Counted from the stretch's first letter, positions 31,921 to 42,232 are shown. The stretch: 64,000 nt of DNA from Polydactylus sextarius (GCA_016801845.1 CM028931.1:11748587-11812586), one strand, 5' to 3'. Notes: generated by a model not told the origin, from the sequence alone. Made by a program: numbers and translations.

Positions 31921-31989
31921 TAGAGAGACTGTGTTAAGTTTCCTTGGTTACTGAATGCCTTTTTCATTGACTGTCCGTTACCATGGAAG

Positions 31990-32270
31990 TGAAAGGACGA
32001 GAGAGGAGGAGGTGAGAGACGATGATTAGAGGAGAGGAAGGAAAAGGAAAAGAGAGAGAGGAGGAGACGCAGGGAGGTGATGAAAAGCAGCAAAAAAAAA
32101 AAAAAGAAAAAAGAGGTGTGGAGGAGAGAAAAGTGAGAAGACGGAAGGTGACGAGAGGCTGATGAGAGGAGAGAAGTGGGTAATGGGAGGAAAAGAAGGA
32201 GGAGGAAGGAAGGAAAGGAAGGAGAGATGAGAGGAGTGATTAGTTTACCAGGAAAAAGTGAAGGAAGATA
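31990..32270. repeat. Purine-rich (GA) low-complexity stretch
   Basis: GAGAGGAGGAGG-like sequence with a poly(A) at 32092-32105. It gives a Ser/Leu/Phe-rich minus frame that is not a gene. Confidence 0.85.
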
Positions 32271-32348
32271 AGATTCGACAGTTTGTTTGACATATTGTAA
32301 AACGAACACACACTCTTCATCTCTGAAGGAAGTTGATTTGTGGATCAG

Positions 32349-32376
32349 ACACACACACACACACACACACACGCGC
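32349..32376. repeat. (CA)n microsatellite
   Basis: CA run ending in CGCGCG. Confidence 0.94.
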
Positions 32377-32584
32377 GTAGCTTCAATCGACATGCATAAA
32401 AACATGTATAATCTATGGAGGAGAACATCTTGGTTCTCTCTCGCTCTCACTCTGTGTGCGTTGGGACTGTCTAATTGCTGAAAAGTGTCTTGGCTCTGAC
32501 ACATAATGTCAGTGTTTCATTTCTTCTTGTCAGGAATTAGACTGTGACTTTGTTTCGTTGTTAAATCCAGCGATTAGACAGCAC

Positions 32585-33135
32585 CATCTTTTGTTTTCAC
32601 AACCAAATAGTTAACAATGAAAGTAAATGGGGCAGTCAGCCAAACGTATCTAAATTGTCATTTTTTAACCACTAATAAAGTTCAAAATATCACTTCACTT
32701 CAGCAGTAGCATGAATAGGGTCCCTACACATAAACTGAAGTACTGATAACTTAGTAAGTGAACCCAGAGTTTATTAAAAACACTGTTTTACAAGACTTAC
32801 CCAACGTCTGGTTTAATAACAACTGGTGATGAAGGTTGTTCCAAAACAGCAGATTCATCATTTTTTTTGCTTTTCACAGAAACATCAACCTGTTCTTTCA
32901 TAAACCAAAGTACCAATAACTTGGGAAGTTCACAGAGCTAAAAGGCTGCAAGTTGTCATGTTAGACGTTCACTTACTAAGTTATCAGTACTTCAGTTTAT
33001 GTGTAGGGACCCTATTCATGCTACTGCTGAAGTGAAGTGATATTTTGAGCTTTATTAGTGGTTAAAAAATGACAATTTAGATACGTTTGGCTGACTGCCC
33101 CATTTACTTTCATTGTTAACTATTTGGTTTTAAAG
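32585..33135. mobile_element. Foldback (MITE-like) element (copy D)
   Basis: Left arm 32590-32900 runs from TTTTGTTTTCACAACCAAAT through the family landmarks to CCAACGTCTGG and the TCAGCAGATTCATCAT word. Right arm 32965-33130 is the reverse complement of the outer part, from GTTATCAGTACTTCAGTTTA to GTTAACTATTTGGTTTT. The outermost TATCCAGTTTGACC segment of copy B is missing at both ends. No coding capacity. Confidence 0.87.
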
Positions 33136-33731
33136 TATGCTTAGCTCTGCCTCCTTTTCTGATTCTTGATGATGTCACCAGAAAGTCTTTGCCTTCACTT
33201 TATAATCACGCTGTGCAGTATAAATAAACCCTAATGTGATTTAAATGTGTGCTTAAAATTCATTCAGACGATCAAAGCTTCTATTTCCCTGCAATCAATC
33301 GATTCTTTTTTTCTTTTTATGATCGAACGTCGTTGTACCGAGAGGATTGTTATGGCTGCGTGTTGTTTTTTTTTAATTTATAAAGACAAAGATCAATGTC
33401 TAATGACACAAACCAACAGTGACAACGTCGAGAGTCGATAGTTTAAGTAACTTTTCTTTACGTTTTTGAACATAAACACTGACATTTTTTGGTTTTAATT
33501 GGATAAAATTAACAACCTGAGGTGTCAGCTTTCACATCGCTCACTGTTGTTACAACAAACAAACCAAACAATGAATGTAGGAAATAATCATTAATGAGAC
33601 CAACCAGTCCTGCAGTCAGCAGCATCCTGATGCACGACTCCTAATTTATCCTAATTATACGAATATTTTTGAAGTGTCCTGCTGTATTTCTATTTAATTT
33701 TTCTCCCCTCTTCGTCAGGGTGCTTTGCTGC
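33136..33731. other. No gene seen
   Basis: AT-rich unique sequence. A 64-codon plus frame at 33247-33441 has no domain or splice context. Confidence 0.45.
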
Positions 33732-33768
33732 ACCTCCTCCTCCTCCTCCTCCTCCTCCTCCTCCTCTT
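33732..33768. repeat. (CTC)n trinucleotide repeat
   Basis: Eleven to twelve CTC units; reads as poly-Ser on the plus strand. Confidence 0.95.
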
Positions 33769-33915
33769 CTTCTCTACGCCGCAAATCAGATATGACAGGA
33801 AATATTGTCCTTGTAATGGAGACTCAGGGCACTCTGCCTCTGTGTCTCCGAGACACAAACGCAGCTAAATACACAGATATACATCAACACAAAATGAAAT
33901 GCACCCTTGTGTTCA

Positions 33916-33940
33916 CACACACACACACACACACACACAC
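33916..33940. repeat. (CA)n microsatellite
   Basis: CA run of about 25 bp. Confidence 0.94.
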
Positions 33941-34149
33941 GTGGTACATGTATGAGCCTCCAACTGACTCGTGTCGAATTATTTTCCTTTTGTTTCCTTT
34001 CCTGTCTTTCTGCTTGTCCGCTACATCCGATCGTTATCTGCTTGTAACGCTTGTTGCCGTCAGTGTTTTTGCCCAGTAAACTGCCGTCGGTCTCTATAGA
34101 GGACAAAGCAATGATGCTATTATCTCTTAATGGACCTGCAGTGTTTAAT

Positions 34150-34250
34150 TAAAAAAAAAAAACTATTGTGCGGCTGCGTGATTGTTTAATCTCATTAATT
34201 AGGTGAAGGGGCTTTAAACTGAGCGAACTGTGTTAAAAAGCTGAAAACAT
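34150..34250. promoter_or_regulatory. Candidate CNE
   Basis: Contains GCGGCTGCGTGATTG and TCTCATTAATTAGGTGAAGG (homeodomain-type core). Short and weakly supported. Confidence 0.32.
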
Positions 34251-34344
34251 CTGATGATATCTGCAACGTTTAGTGAATTTTTCCTCCAAATGTCGTTGAT
34301 GTCAACTAGTATGTTTTTATTCATATTAAAGTGACGGTTCAGAG

Positions 34345-34690
34345 CAACATGAACCAGAGTCTATTTCACCATGAATACGAGTCAAACTCGTTACGTTGGT
34401 TGAAGTAATATCCAGTTTGACCGTCTTTTGTTTTCACAACCAAATAGTTAACAATGAAAGTAAATGGGGCAGTCAGCCAAACGTATCTAAATTGTCATTT
34501 TTTAACCACTACTAAAGCTCAAAATATCACTTCACTTCAGCAGTAGCATGAATAGGGTCCCTACACATAAACTGAAGTACTGATAACTTAGTAAGTGAAC
34601 CCAGATTCATCATAATTCTCACTCTTCACGGATACATCGGTCTGCTGTTCAGGGAAATGATGAATCTGCTGATCTGGAACACCCTTTAAC
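34345..34690 (+). mobile_element. Foldback-family copy E (one arm)
   Basis: Begins ACATGAACCAGAGTCTATTT and continues through TATCCAGTTTGACCGTC and AGGGTCCCTACAC, then jumps from GTAAGTGAACCCAG directly to a TTCATCATAA hairpin word: the TTTATTAAAAACACTG to CCAACGTCTGG segment is deleted relative to copies B, D and F. Confidence 0.87.
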
Positions 34691-34814
34691 ACTTGTCATT
34701 ATTTTTGGTATTTTGGTATCAGATATTATTATTTTGGTGTTATTGGATGGAAACTTGTAAATTTATGTTAATTGACTTTGCTGCAAGTTGTCATGTTAGC
34801 TAACATGGTAATGT

Positions 34815-34925
34815 AGTGATGAAGGGTGTTCCAGATCAGCAGATTCATCATTTTTTCTGAAAACAGGTTGATGTGATTGTGAAGAACGAGGGAAAAAGAT
34901 GAATCTGCTGATCTGGAAATGTAGT
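34815..34925. repeat. Imperfect hairpin of the foldback family
   Basis: CCAGATCAGCAGATTCATC at 34831 is mirrored by GATGAATCTGCTGATCTGG near 34899, 19-bp arms around a ~50-bp loop. Confidence 0.85.
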
Positions 34926-35883
34926 GAGATATAAACTGTGGTATTTGTTTTTGTGGTGCAGTGAAAGTTTCCAAAAAAATTATTTAAGTAATGTAACCAG
35001 AAATCAAGAGTTAGCTTCATTATGCAGTGATGCTAAAGTGTAATTCAAACAGTTTTATTTTTTGCTTTTACATTTGGTTTTGTGCAGCAAAAACACACGA
35101 ATAAACACGTAAATATGTAAATTTAGCTTTAATAAGAGACAAAAGTTTGATGACAGTTCATACTGTCTTACGTTTAAGAGCTTATTAACGTTATTTCGCG
35201 TGTGATTTGTCGTAATTTGTTATCTTCTTGTAAAAGTGGACTGTTTTAACGCTGCTGTTTCTAGTTTATTTATTTTTTTTAGGCAGAAATGAGGCTTGAT
35301 TTTATTCAACAACGCCAAGAAAATCTGGTTTTATATTCTACGTTCACCTTTAATGTGATACTTTATTTTGCTTTTGTGCAGCAGCTAATAAGAATGTAAA
35401 GCAGGAAAATAACACACACTTTGACTTTTATTGTTTTTTTTATTTTCTTTGCCTTCAACTGCGACTTCAATACCGATGCTCAGGTGTCACCCTCACCCCC
35501 GAATAAAATCATAAAAAAAAGATTCAAAATTTATTCCCTTTTTTCAACAAGTTGACGTCCTTGACTCTTGAAGGATCATGAGAGAAAGAGATGAAAAGAG
35601 AAGAAGGAATAGAGACAAGGTGATGGAGAGGATGAAAAATAAAAAAGTGAAAGTAACAGAAGGACAAAAGGAAGAAAACAGAGATGTTTGAATATTTGAC
35701 TATTATCTCACAGATTATATATATATAAAAAAAACAACAAAAACGAAAAGACAAAGATGGACGTTTGCATAACAGGCGGCGTCGGAGCCTCTGATTGGCC
35801 GAGACATGAAGGACACAGCGACCACAGGTGACACCTCTGTGAATTATTAACGAGGAGCGTCGCTCTATCCATCATTTTAAACA
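34926..35883. other. No gene seen
   Basis: AT-rich unique sequence with several T and A homopolymers. Minus frame 35524-35754 is Phe/Ser/Ile-rich and unsupported. Confidence 0.5.
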
Positions 35884-35905
35884 CTCACACACACACACAC
35901 ACACT
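35884..35905. repeat. (CA)n microsatellite
   Basis: CA run of about 20 bp. Confidence 0.93.
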
Positions 35906-35984
35906 CTCCCAGATAACTGTATTAACACAGATATGAATAGAGACGGACGGAGGGAGGAAAAGACAAATCTGTCCTTCGTCTTTA

Positions 35985-36135
35985 TCAGCGTGGTTTTTTT
36001 AAACGAGCAGCACTGAACCGGGTGGTTTCACATTAAGCCAAACGATTTTATCAGCCAGACGTCTCTTTAGTGTATTTAAATGGGCTCTTAGCAAGGTTAA
36101 AGCAGCTGCGCTGTGTCGCCGTGGGAACAAAAAAA
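35985..36135. promoter_or_regulatory. Candidate CNE
   Basis: Contains TCACATTAAGCCAAACGATT, AGTGTATTTAAATGGGC and AGGTTAAAGCAGCTGCGC (E-box CAGCTG). Texture only. Confidence 0.3.
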
Positions 36136-36224
36136 CTTAGCAGCAACACGCCAGGAGTCCTGCATGTTTTATTCCTGTAAATACAAACTCAATATTTTTT
36201 TCCTCAAATCATCCACTCAGGTTT

Positions 36225-36500
36225 AATTTTATTAGGGATCCATGCAACGAGTTGCAGGATTTTGTAGGTATTATTATACTTGTTATTATTATTATTGTTG
36301 TTGTTGTTGTTATTCCACAAACCTATAATACCTATAGTGGCGCTATAATCACAATATTTTAGGGGCCGCTACAACGACTACATGTTAATATCTCACAAAC
36401 CGCTGTAGTAAACTGCATGAAATTTTACAACAATAATCTGTGGATGACTCCTTATAAGCCCACCAAGTTTCGTGCAATTCGGTCTATAGGTGGCGCTACA
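36225..36500. repeat. Likely dispersed-repeat fragment with (ATT)n(GTT)n
   Basis: A GGGATCCATGCAACGAGTTG start is followed by (ATT)n(GTT)n at 36277-36312. Then come TATAGTGGCGCTATAATC and GTCTATAGGTGGCGCTACAG, a pair of GTGGCGCTA words about 150 bp apart. The style resembles teleost interspersed repeats, but only one copy is in this window and the family is not identified. Confidence 0.4.
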
Positions 36501-36774
36501 GGTGACGCATAAGAATGTAATTCCTGTCTTCTACTCAGTGGTTGGACCCAGCGTTCCCCTGTCAGGTCTTTTCCAAACGTAAAACGTCCATCACAAAAGT
36601 AAAGCTAATGCAAACCGAAATTAGAATGCTAATTAGCTACCTCCAGCCTGGCTAGCAAGTAGCTAGCTAGGTTTAGCTTAGCAACTGTCAAGTTGCATCT
36701 TTAGACGACAACTTTCAGCAATAAATTAATTCACGTTTGAAGAAAGAGCCAAGACACAGTGTACACGTGTGTTT

Positions 36775-37380
36775 TTAATATTTTTGGACCAAATAAATAA
36801 ATAAATAAATTTAACCTTTAACCCTTTACATCAAATAATAGTCAGAAAATTTAACATTTTTTACAATTTAACAGACCTAATAAATTACAAAAAATAAATT
36901 AAAATAAAAAGTATATATGCATATTTAGATATTTTCATTTTATTATTTGTCATTTATATAATTTTTATTTTTAATTTTATTTTAGATTTTTTCTTTCCTT
37001 ATGATTATTATTTTAATAAGGTATTGGTTTTTAAAAGAATGAAATTTATTTGAAAATAAAAATAAAAAACTAAAAGTTAAAGTTTTGAACTTTTTAAAAT
37101 ATATTCTAATAATTTATAATAATAATTTAAAAAATTTAATGTTAAGCTTTTTTGAACTGAAAGTGGGAAAAAAGTTTTAAAAAAGTGCTCAAAATTTCAA
37201 AATATGTGATTATTTATTTTAAAAATAAATCCAGATTTTTATTAGTTTTACATTTATTTATTTTAATTTGAATATGTTGTAATTTCAAGAATATTTTCCA
37301 TTCTATCAGACAATAAAAAATGACATTTATGAGAAAATAAACGTTTTAATTAAACATTTAAACATGTTCGCTCCATTGGA
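36775..37380. other. AT-rich block
   Basis: About 600 bp dominated by TTTTATTT, AATAAATAAA and TTTAAAA words with few G/C; no gene. It ends abruptly at the CpG-containing promoter region. Confidence 0.75.
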
Positions 37381-37424
37381 TTAAACTGTAGAATCCTCAG
37401 ACTGAGGGTTACAACATGGCGTCC

Positions 37425-37590
37425 TGTTAGTGCGTCTCTGGTCCCACCCACAATCCACCGCTTCTCTGTGAGTTTTAACCAATCAGAGCGAAGGGGGCGG
37501 AGTCGCTTCTTGTCAATCACAAATCGGTCACGTGCTACAGACGTGACGGAACGTTCAGGAGACTGGAAATAAAAACAAGATGGCGGCCGC
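37425..37590 (+). promoter_or_regulatory. TATA-less promoter (NF-Y, GC box, E-box, CRE, YY1)
   Basis: In about 110 bp: AACCAATCAGAG at 37477-37488 (CCAAT box), AGGGGGCGGAGTC around 37492-37504 (GC box), GTCACGTGC at 37527-37535 (CACGTG E-box), GACGTGACG at 37540-37548 (CRE/ATF-like) and AAGATGGCGGCC at 37577-37588 (YY1-type initiator element). This order and spacing is characteristic of ubiquitous vertebrate promoters whose start site overlaps the YY1 element. CpG density rises here against AT-rich flanks. Direction is set by the YY1 element and the downstream donor: plus strand. Confidence 0.72.
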
Positions 37591-37779
37591 GGAGCCGACT
37601 AAGAAAATATAATATAAAATAAATAAAACAGCAGATTTATCCATTGATCGATTATTTATCGATTGATACACAATTCAAACAATAATAATATAAGATAAAC
37701 ATATTAAAGTTAGTGTCGGTGTGGATTATCAGACGTGAACGGATTCAAGTTGGAGGCAGATCTGGTTTCTTCTCCACAG
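37560..37779 (+). other. Probable first (5' UTR) exon
   Basis: The start is inferred from the YY1-type element at 37577-37588; the end is the donor CACAG followed by GTAATT at 37780. About 200 bp long, AT-rich after the first 40 bp, and without a sustained frame: the only ATG near the start (37580) stops after ten codons. The most economical reading is a non-coding first exon, with translation starting further downstream. Exact start site, and whether 37779 is the donor used, cannot be decided from sequence. The gene is not identified. Confidence 0.5.
37580..37612 (+). CDS. Possible 10-codon upstream ORF
   Basis: ATG within the YY1 element opens a frame MAAAEPTKKI and stops at TAA (37610-37612). 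AAGATGG gives it a good initiation context (A at -3, G at +4), so if the transcript starts upstream of 37577 this could act as an upstream ORF lowering downstream translation. If the start site falls inside the YY1 element, the ATG would lie very near the cap and may be bypassed. The alternative is that it is the true start of a coding first exon with a donor before the stop, but no GT donor occurs within these 33 bp. Confidence 0.3.
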   Translation: MAAAEPTKKI

Positions 37780-38834
37780 GTAATTGTCTCATCGTGTCTT
37801 TATTTATCTCTAACTTGATTTATAACGATGCTAACGGCTAATACCAACTCTGATAGAGTGTGTTTATATTAGTCGCCGTGAACGCTAACAGATGCTAATG
37901 CTAACACCGCTAACGTGCGTTGTCATTTGTGCCTGAGCACTAGCGTTGTTTCTTTTCGTAAAATAAAAACGATATATCTTAAATTTCGAGACGTGTTTCT
38001 CATGTATGTAGAATTAATAGATGCTTTATTAGACGTGTTGCACCGTTGACGCGGATTCATCAGCGCGGCCGCCATGTTGGGAGTGGCTAGTTCAACCGGT
38101 AAACCAATAATAACTAATATCAACGCGATCAACGCGCATAGGATTATGGGTTAATATGAAACTATAATAAAAATGTAAAATAAGAGCAGATTTTGAGCAA
38201 TTTTACTGCTTTTATTAAATGTTATTTACAGACAATCACTTGTTGTTGTTAGCTTGTTAGCATGTTAGCATCCGCAGTGGTGACTACCGGGTTACATTAA
38301 CCCTTAGTGGCCCGTTTTAATATTAGTTATACCGCTTAGTGCAAAAAAAATGTCCTTTATATAATCAAGCTATTAAAAAATATGATACATCATTATATTC
38401 TACTGATGTATTTTCACCATCATCTGATCTAATTATTGATATCAAATACTAATTTACTTTCTAAAGATTTTAACCCATTAAATGCCAGTTTTTGTGACGA
38501 TGCGACCACGTTTTTTAGATAAAAAGACAGAAAATATGAATTATTATGAAGCGTTGACACTTTAAGATAGAAATTTAATCCTTTTTCATGACGACAATCA
38601 CGTGAACATAGCAGCGCTGCAGCTAATTCCCACAATGCTTTGCGTTTTTTTGTTTGTTTGTTTGAGTTCTAGAAGACGTAACTTCACTTTATCCTCATAT
38701 TCTAAAAGTTTTAATAACTTCAGCAACCTGAGTCGGTGGCGAGTTTGTTTATTTGTTTATTTGTTTGTGTGGACGAGTCTCTTCAAATGTAAAGTGAAGC
38801 CGTCGATGAACGGACGTAGGAATGCAAATATAAA

Positions 38835-38835
<1 letters not shown>
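37780..38835 (+). other. Presumed first intron, no further gene seen
   Basis: Follows the donor at 37780. It contains CpG-bearing sequence with GCGGCCGCCATGTTGG around 38064-38080, a YY1-type element on the opposite strand that could mark a second or antisense start. It also has several TTAGC/GCTAA words. A 69-codon minus frame (37923-38132) includes that ATG and continues without a recognised domain. Confidence 0.4.

Positions 38836-38917
<82 letters not shown>
38836..38917. repeat. Long (GT)n microsatellite
   Basis: About 80 bp of uninterrupted GT. Confidence 0.97.
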
Positions 38918-38921
<4 letters not shown>

Positions 38922-39024
38922 TCCTATTCTCCAGCTGAAGCCTCTCATCCTCTGTGTTTTCAAACTGACGCACTGTGAATGTCAAAGAGCTGCACGAAGC
39001 CGAGCCTGTCAGTCAACCACCGAG

Positions 39025-39052
39025 TGTGTGTGTGTGTGTGTGTGAGTGTGTG
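39025..39052. repeat. (GT)n microsatellite
   Basis: Short GT run with a GAG interruption. Confidence 0.92.
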
Positions 39053-39127
39053 TCCAAGTGGACGAGCACTTATATATGTGTGTTTGTAAGTGTGTGTTGC
39101 CAGAGGATCTGTGTGAACAGTGATGTG

Positions 39128-39245
39128 TGACAGAGAGAGTGAGAGAGAGATTTGGAGCTCAGAGAGAAAGAGAGAGATTTTCAGCCCAGAGAGAAACCAG
39201 ACCAGAGAGGGAGAGAGAGAGCGGTAGATCGAGGTTGAGAGAGCT
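39128..39245. repeat. GA-rich duplicated stretch
   Basis: GAGAGAGA runs with two similar blocks (AGAGAGATTTGGAGCTCAGA and AGAGAGATTTTCAGCCCAGA). Confidence 0.8.
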
Positions 39246-39664
39246 GTGATCTGTGTCTGACTGTTGGATTTTACCGGATCAGACACTTAAACTCGTCTCC
39301 ATCCGTCTTTCTGTCTGATTCTTCTAACGTCCTTCATTCCCGTTCGCTCTCTCTCTCTCTCTCTTTTCTTTTCTTTTTTTTATTCCTTCACTTATCTGGA
39401 AGGCATCATAAAAAATTGATAACCTAATAACCTTGCTTGGAAAAAAAAAAAAAGTGAAAAAAGTGCCACATTGTTACATTATCCAGAGATTATCTCTTCA
39501 CATGAAGTGTGAAAATATTCACCGTCGTCTTTTTTACAATTACCTGGACAGGTCCAGTCCCGATTTATCCTCTAAAAGCTAAGCTAAAGCTACGAAAATG
39601 CTACATGTGCTAGCTACACAGCTAAAATTAGCGTTAGCAGCTGTTTACTCAATTTGTTTCAATT

Positions 39665-40035
39665 GTCAGAGATGCTAATTATTAGACATGCTAAATGTTG
39701 AAGATGCTAAATGTTAGTGATGCTAAGTGTTAGCCATGCTAAGTGTTAGAGATGCTAAACATCAGAAATGCTTAGTATTAGTGATGCTAATTTGTAGAGA
39801 TGCTAAGTGTCAGAGATGCTAATTGTCAGTGATGCTAAGCGTTAGAGATGCTAATTGTTAGAGATGCTAAAAGTCAGAAATGCTAAGTGTTAGCCATGCT
39901 AAATATTAGTGATGCTAATTTATTGAGATGCTAAGCGTCAGCCATGCTAAACATCAGTGATGCCAAGTGTTGAAGATGCTAAACGTTAGCCATGCTAAGT
40001 GTTAGCCATGCTAAGTGTTAAAGATGCTAAGCTGG
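39665..40035 (+). repeat. 16-bp minisatellite GATGCTAAGTGTTAGA, array 1 (plus sense)
   Basis: About 22 diverged units; GATGCTAA is kept in most, with AGTGTTAGC, ATGTCAG and TTTGTAGA variants. It belongs to the same family as the arrays at 53.4, 54.8, 58.9 and 61.7 kb, and is the reverse of those at 40.9, 50.1 and 62.8 kb. The period is not a multiple of three, so no frame is maintained. Confidence 0.93.
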
Positions 40036-40167
40036 TCTTGCTAATAGCACCAACGTTAAACATCGAACTCAAATGGTGGAAAATAGTGCTTTGGCTTCTA
40101 TAGAAATTAGCATGCTAACCAGTTAGCCTGTTAGTCTGTTAGCAAGTCGCTGCAATGCTCAGGCTGC

Positions 40168-40179
40168 CCTGTAGAGGGC
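40168..40179 (+). promoter_or_regulatory. CTCF-like word, one mismatch
   Basis: CCTGTAGAGGGC matches CCASYAGRKGGC at all but position 3. Weak on its own; about 260 bp upstream of the candidate exon. Confidence 0.2.
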
Positions 40180-40428
40180 GTTTTAACAAGTCTTCTTGTT
40201 GCAGTCTGATGTTGTTTAAACCTGTGATTCATAACAAGCTAACGTTAGCGTAGCAGCTCCACCTTAAGCTAAGCTAACAAACAACACCAATATCAAACGT
40301 GTTTGTGTCAGTTTGACAGTAATAAATTAGTGGTAGATGCTCGCGGTGATTCAGGCTTTAAGATGTTTCAGTGGTGCAGTGCACCGCCGCGTTAACACAC
40401 CTGCAGTGTGTTGTTTGTGTCTTTGCAG

Positions 40429-40610
40429 CCTTTTGATTGGTACCAACACATGTGGCGCGTGTGTGTGTTAGCGACCAGCGGGGATTCAGACCCGGTCCGG
40501 TTTCACCTCCACAGCTACGGCGGCGTTGGAAACTCGCTCGGAAAGTCTTGTTTTTCCCACTCGCTCTCTGTTGTTTACCGTGTCCTGCTGGGATGTCTGG
40601 CGATACTGAG
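40429..40610 (+). CDS. Candidate exon 2 (182 bp), weak
   Basis: Preceded by TTGTTTGTGTCTTTGCAG, a good acceptor with a pyrimidine-rich tract, and followed by GAG and the strong donor GTGAGG at 40611. The sequence between is CpG-richer than its surroundings and open in one frame throughout (ATG at 40450, then MWRVCVLATSGDSDP and onward). If spliced to the exon at 47276, that frame continues through the junction codon AGT into DPYWERP. A second ATG at 40593 would read MSGDTE and stop at the same junction. No domain is recognised, so it could equally be a 5' UTR or lncRNA exon, or chance. It lies between inverted 16-bp arrays at 39.7 and 40.9 kb. Confidence 0.28.
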
Positions 40611-40934
40611 GTGAGGCGCAGAGAGAAAATAGAGCTTTCTCTTGTTTTCTACTTTCGCCTCCCGCCTCTTCTTCTTTTCTGCCAAACAACACGATTTATT
40701 ATCAAACGAGAACAAAAACAGAAAGTGAAGCCGGAGCGTCGTGCTCATGAGATGATGTTAAATTAGAAATAGCTCTTAAACCACGCCCCCTTCTGTGTGA
40801 GACTGAGTTGTGATTTCATGATATACGTCCTTACATCGTAGCGTAGTTAGCATATAGCTAGCTTATTGAGATATTTACTTTAGCCAACTTGGCTACGTTA
40901 AAATAGATTAGTTCAATTAGTCACCAAAGCTACC
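40611..40934. other. Presumed intron start, no gene
   Basis: Downstream of the candidate donor; unique sequence that grades into TTAGC-rich DNA from about 40845. Confidence 0.4.
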
Positions 40935-41535
40935 TAAAGCTTAGCATCGCTAACATTCAGTGTTGGTAACAGCTGACATTGCTAACTCTTGGAATCACTA
41001 GCACTTAGCAACGCTAACGTCAGTAACACTTAACATTACTGATTATTGGAATCGCCAATGTTTAGCATTGCTAACACTAAGCGTCACTTACGTTTAATAT
41101 TGGTAACACTTAATGTTGCTGATAATTGCCATCGCTAGCGATTAGCATTGCTAATGTCGGAAACACTAAACATTGCCAACTCTTGCTATTGGTAATATGT
41201 AGCATCGCTAACATCGGTAATAGTTGACATTGCTAACTCTTGGCGTTGCTAATATTTAACATCAGTAACACTTTATGTTGCTAACACTTGCCATCCATTA
41301 TATTTTGCATCGCTAGCGATTAGCATTGCTAATGTTGGTAATACTTAACATTATTAACTCTTATCATTGCTAATATTTAGCATCGCTACCGCTCAGCATC
41401 AGTAACACTTTATGTTGCTAACACTTCCAACTCTAACCATCGCTAATATTTTGCATTGTTAGTGCCTAGCATTGCTAACGTCGATCACACTTAATATTGC
41501 TAACTTTTAGCAACGCTAATATTTAGCATCAGTAA
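40935..41535 (-). repeat. Inverted, degenerate 16-bp family array 2
   Basis: Dense TTAGCATYGCTAAC words with spacers CACTTAG, GTCGGTAA and ACTCTTG. It reads as the reverse complement of the GATGCTAAGTGTTAGA family (CACTTAGCAACGCTAACG near 40998). About 35 diverged units, more decayed than the 53-63 kb arrays. Confidence 0.85.
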
Positions 41536-42058
41536 CACTAGAAGGAAAAGAAGCTGGATTGTGGACTGTGACATTCTGGTGTCGTTGTCGTACGGTGGGA
41601 GGACGTCGGCCATCTTTACTGACCATCTTTGATTCAGGTTTAAGGTCAGAGGTCAGAGGTCGTCCTGGCCGTTTGATGAGATTCCTTCAGTCGTGTTTGA
41701 GGTGAACGTGTTGAGACGCCGCGGTCGGACTCTCGTCTCCCGCTGAACGTCAGAATCACCTTTAGCTCAAGACGCGAGGGGCGCTTGATTCGTCTCATCT
41801 GTCAGATGACATGTCCACTCAACCGGGGGCTTTTTAAAAACGTCAAACATCAAAGAAACGCATGGCGAGCGCTTCACATCCAAAGAGGACGCAGAGGAAA
41901 AGAAAAAGAAAAGAAAAGACTTCTTCTTCTTCTTCTATCGGTTGTAACATTTGACATGACATCATCACTTTAAAGGCGCTACACTTAAGGTTTCTGCTAA
42001 CGCTAATTAGCATGCTAATCAGTGTCTGACACATCGTGACATCACAGCACGCCAGAAG
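41536..42058. other. No gene seen
   Basis: Unique sequence with GGTCAGAGGTCAGAGGTCG at 41645-41663, three AGGTCA-type half-sites (nuclear-receptor-like direct repeat), and an A-rich then TTC-rich stretch at 41895-41935. Frames on both strands lack domains. Confidence 0.4.
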
Positions 42059-42081
42059 TGGTGTGTGTGTGTGTGTGTGTG
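42059..42081. repeat. (GT)n microsatellite
   Basis: GT run of about 22 bp; a poly(A) of about 22 bp follows at 42140-42161. Confidence 0.95.
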
Positions 42082-42228
42082 GTTAAGTTTACCAGCAGAG
42101 GATTATGGGTATTAAAGGAAGTCAAGTGACATTTTCGGTAAAAAAAAAAAAAAAAAAAAAAGGAAAAACAACTTTGGCGGACGGCGTTTTAGAGACGGGA
42201 AAGAATTAGAAACTAGAAAAAATGTGTT

Positions 42229-42232
<4 letters not shown>

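Noticed and set aside
37923..38132. Divergent minus-strand gene starting at the second YY1 element
   Set aside because: The 69-codon frame shows no domain, and its start would lie downstream of the plus-strand start, unlike a usual bidirectional promoter. Kept only as a finding to test.
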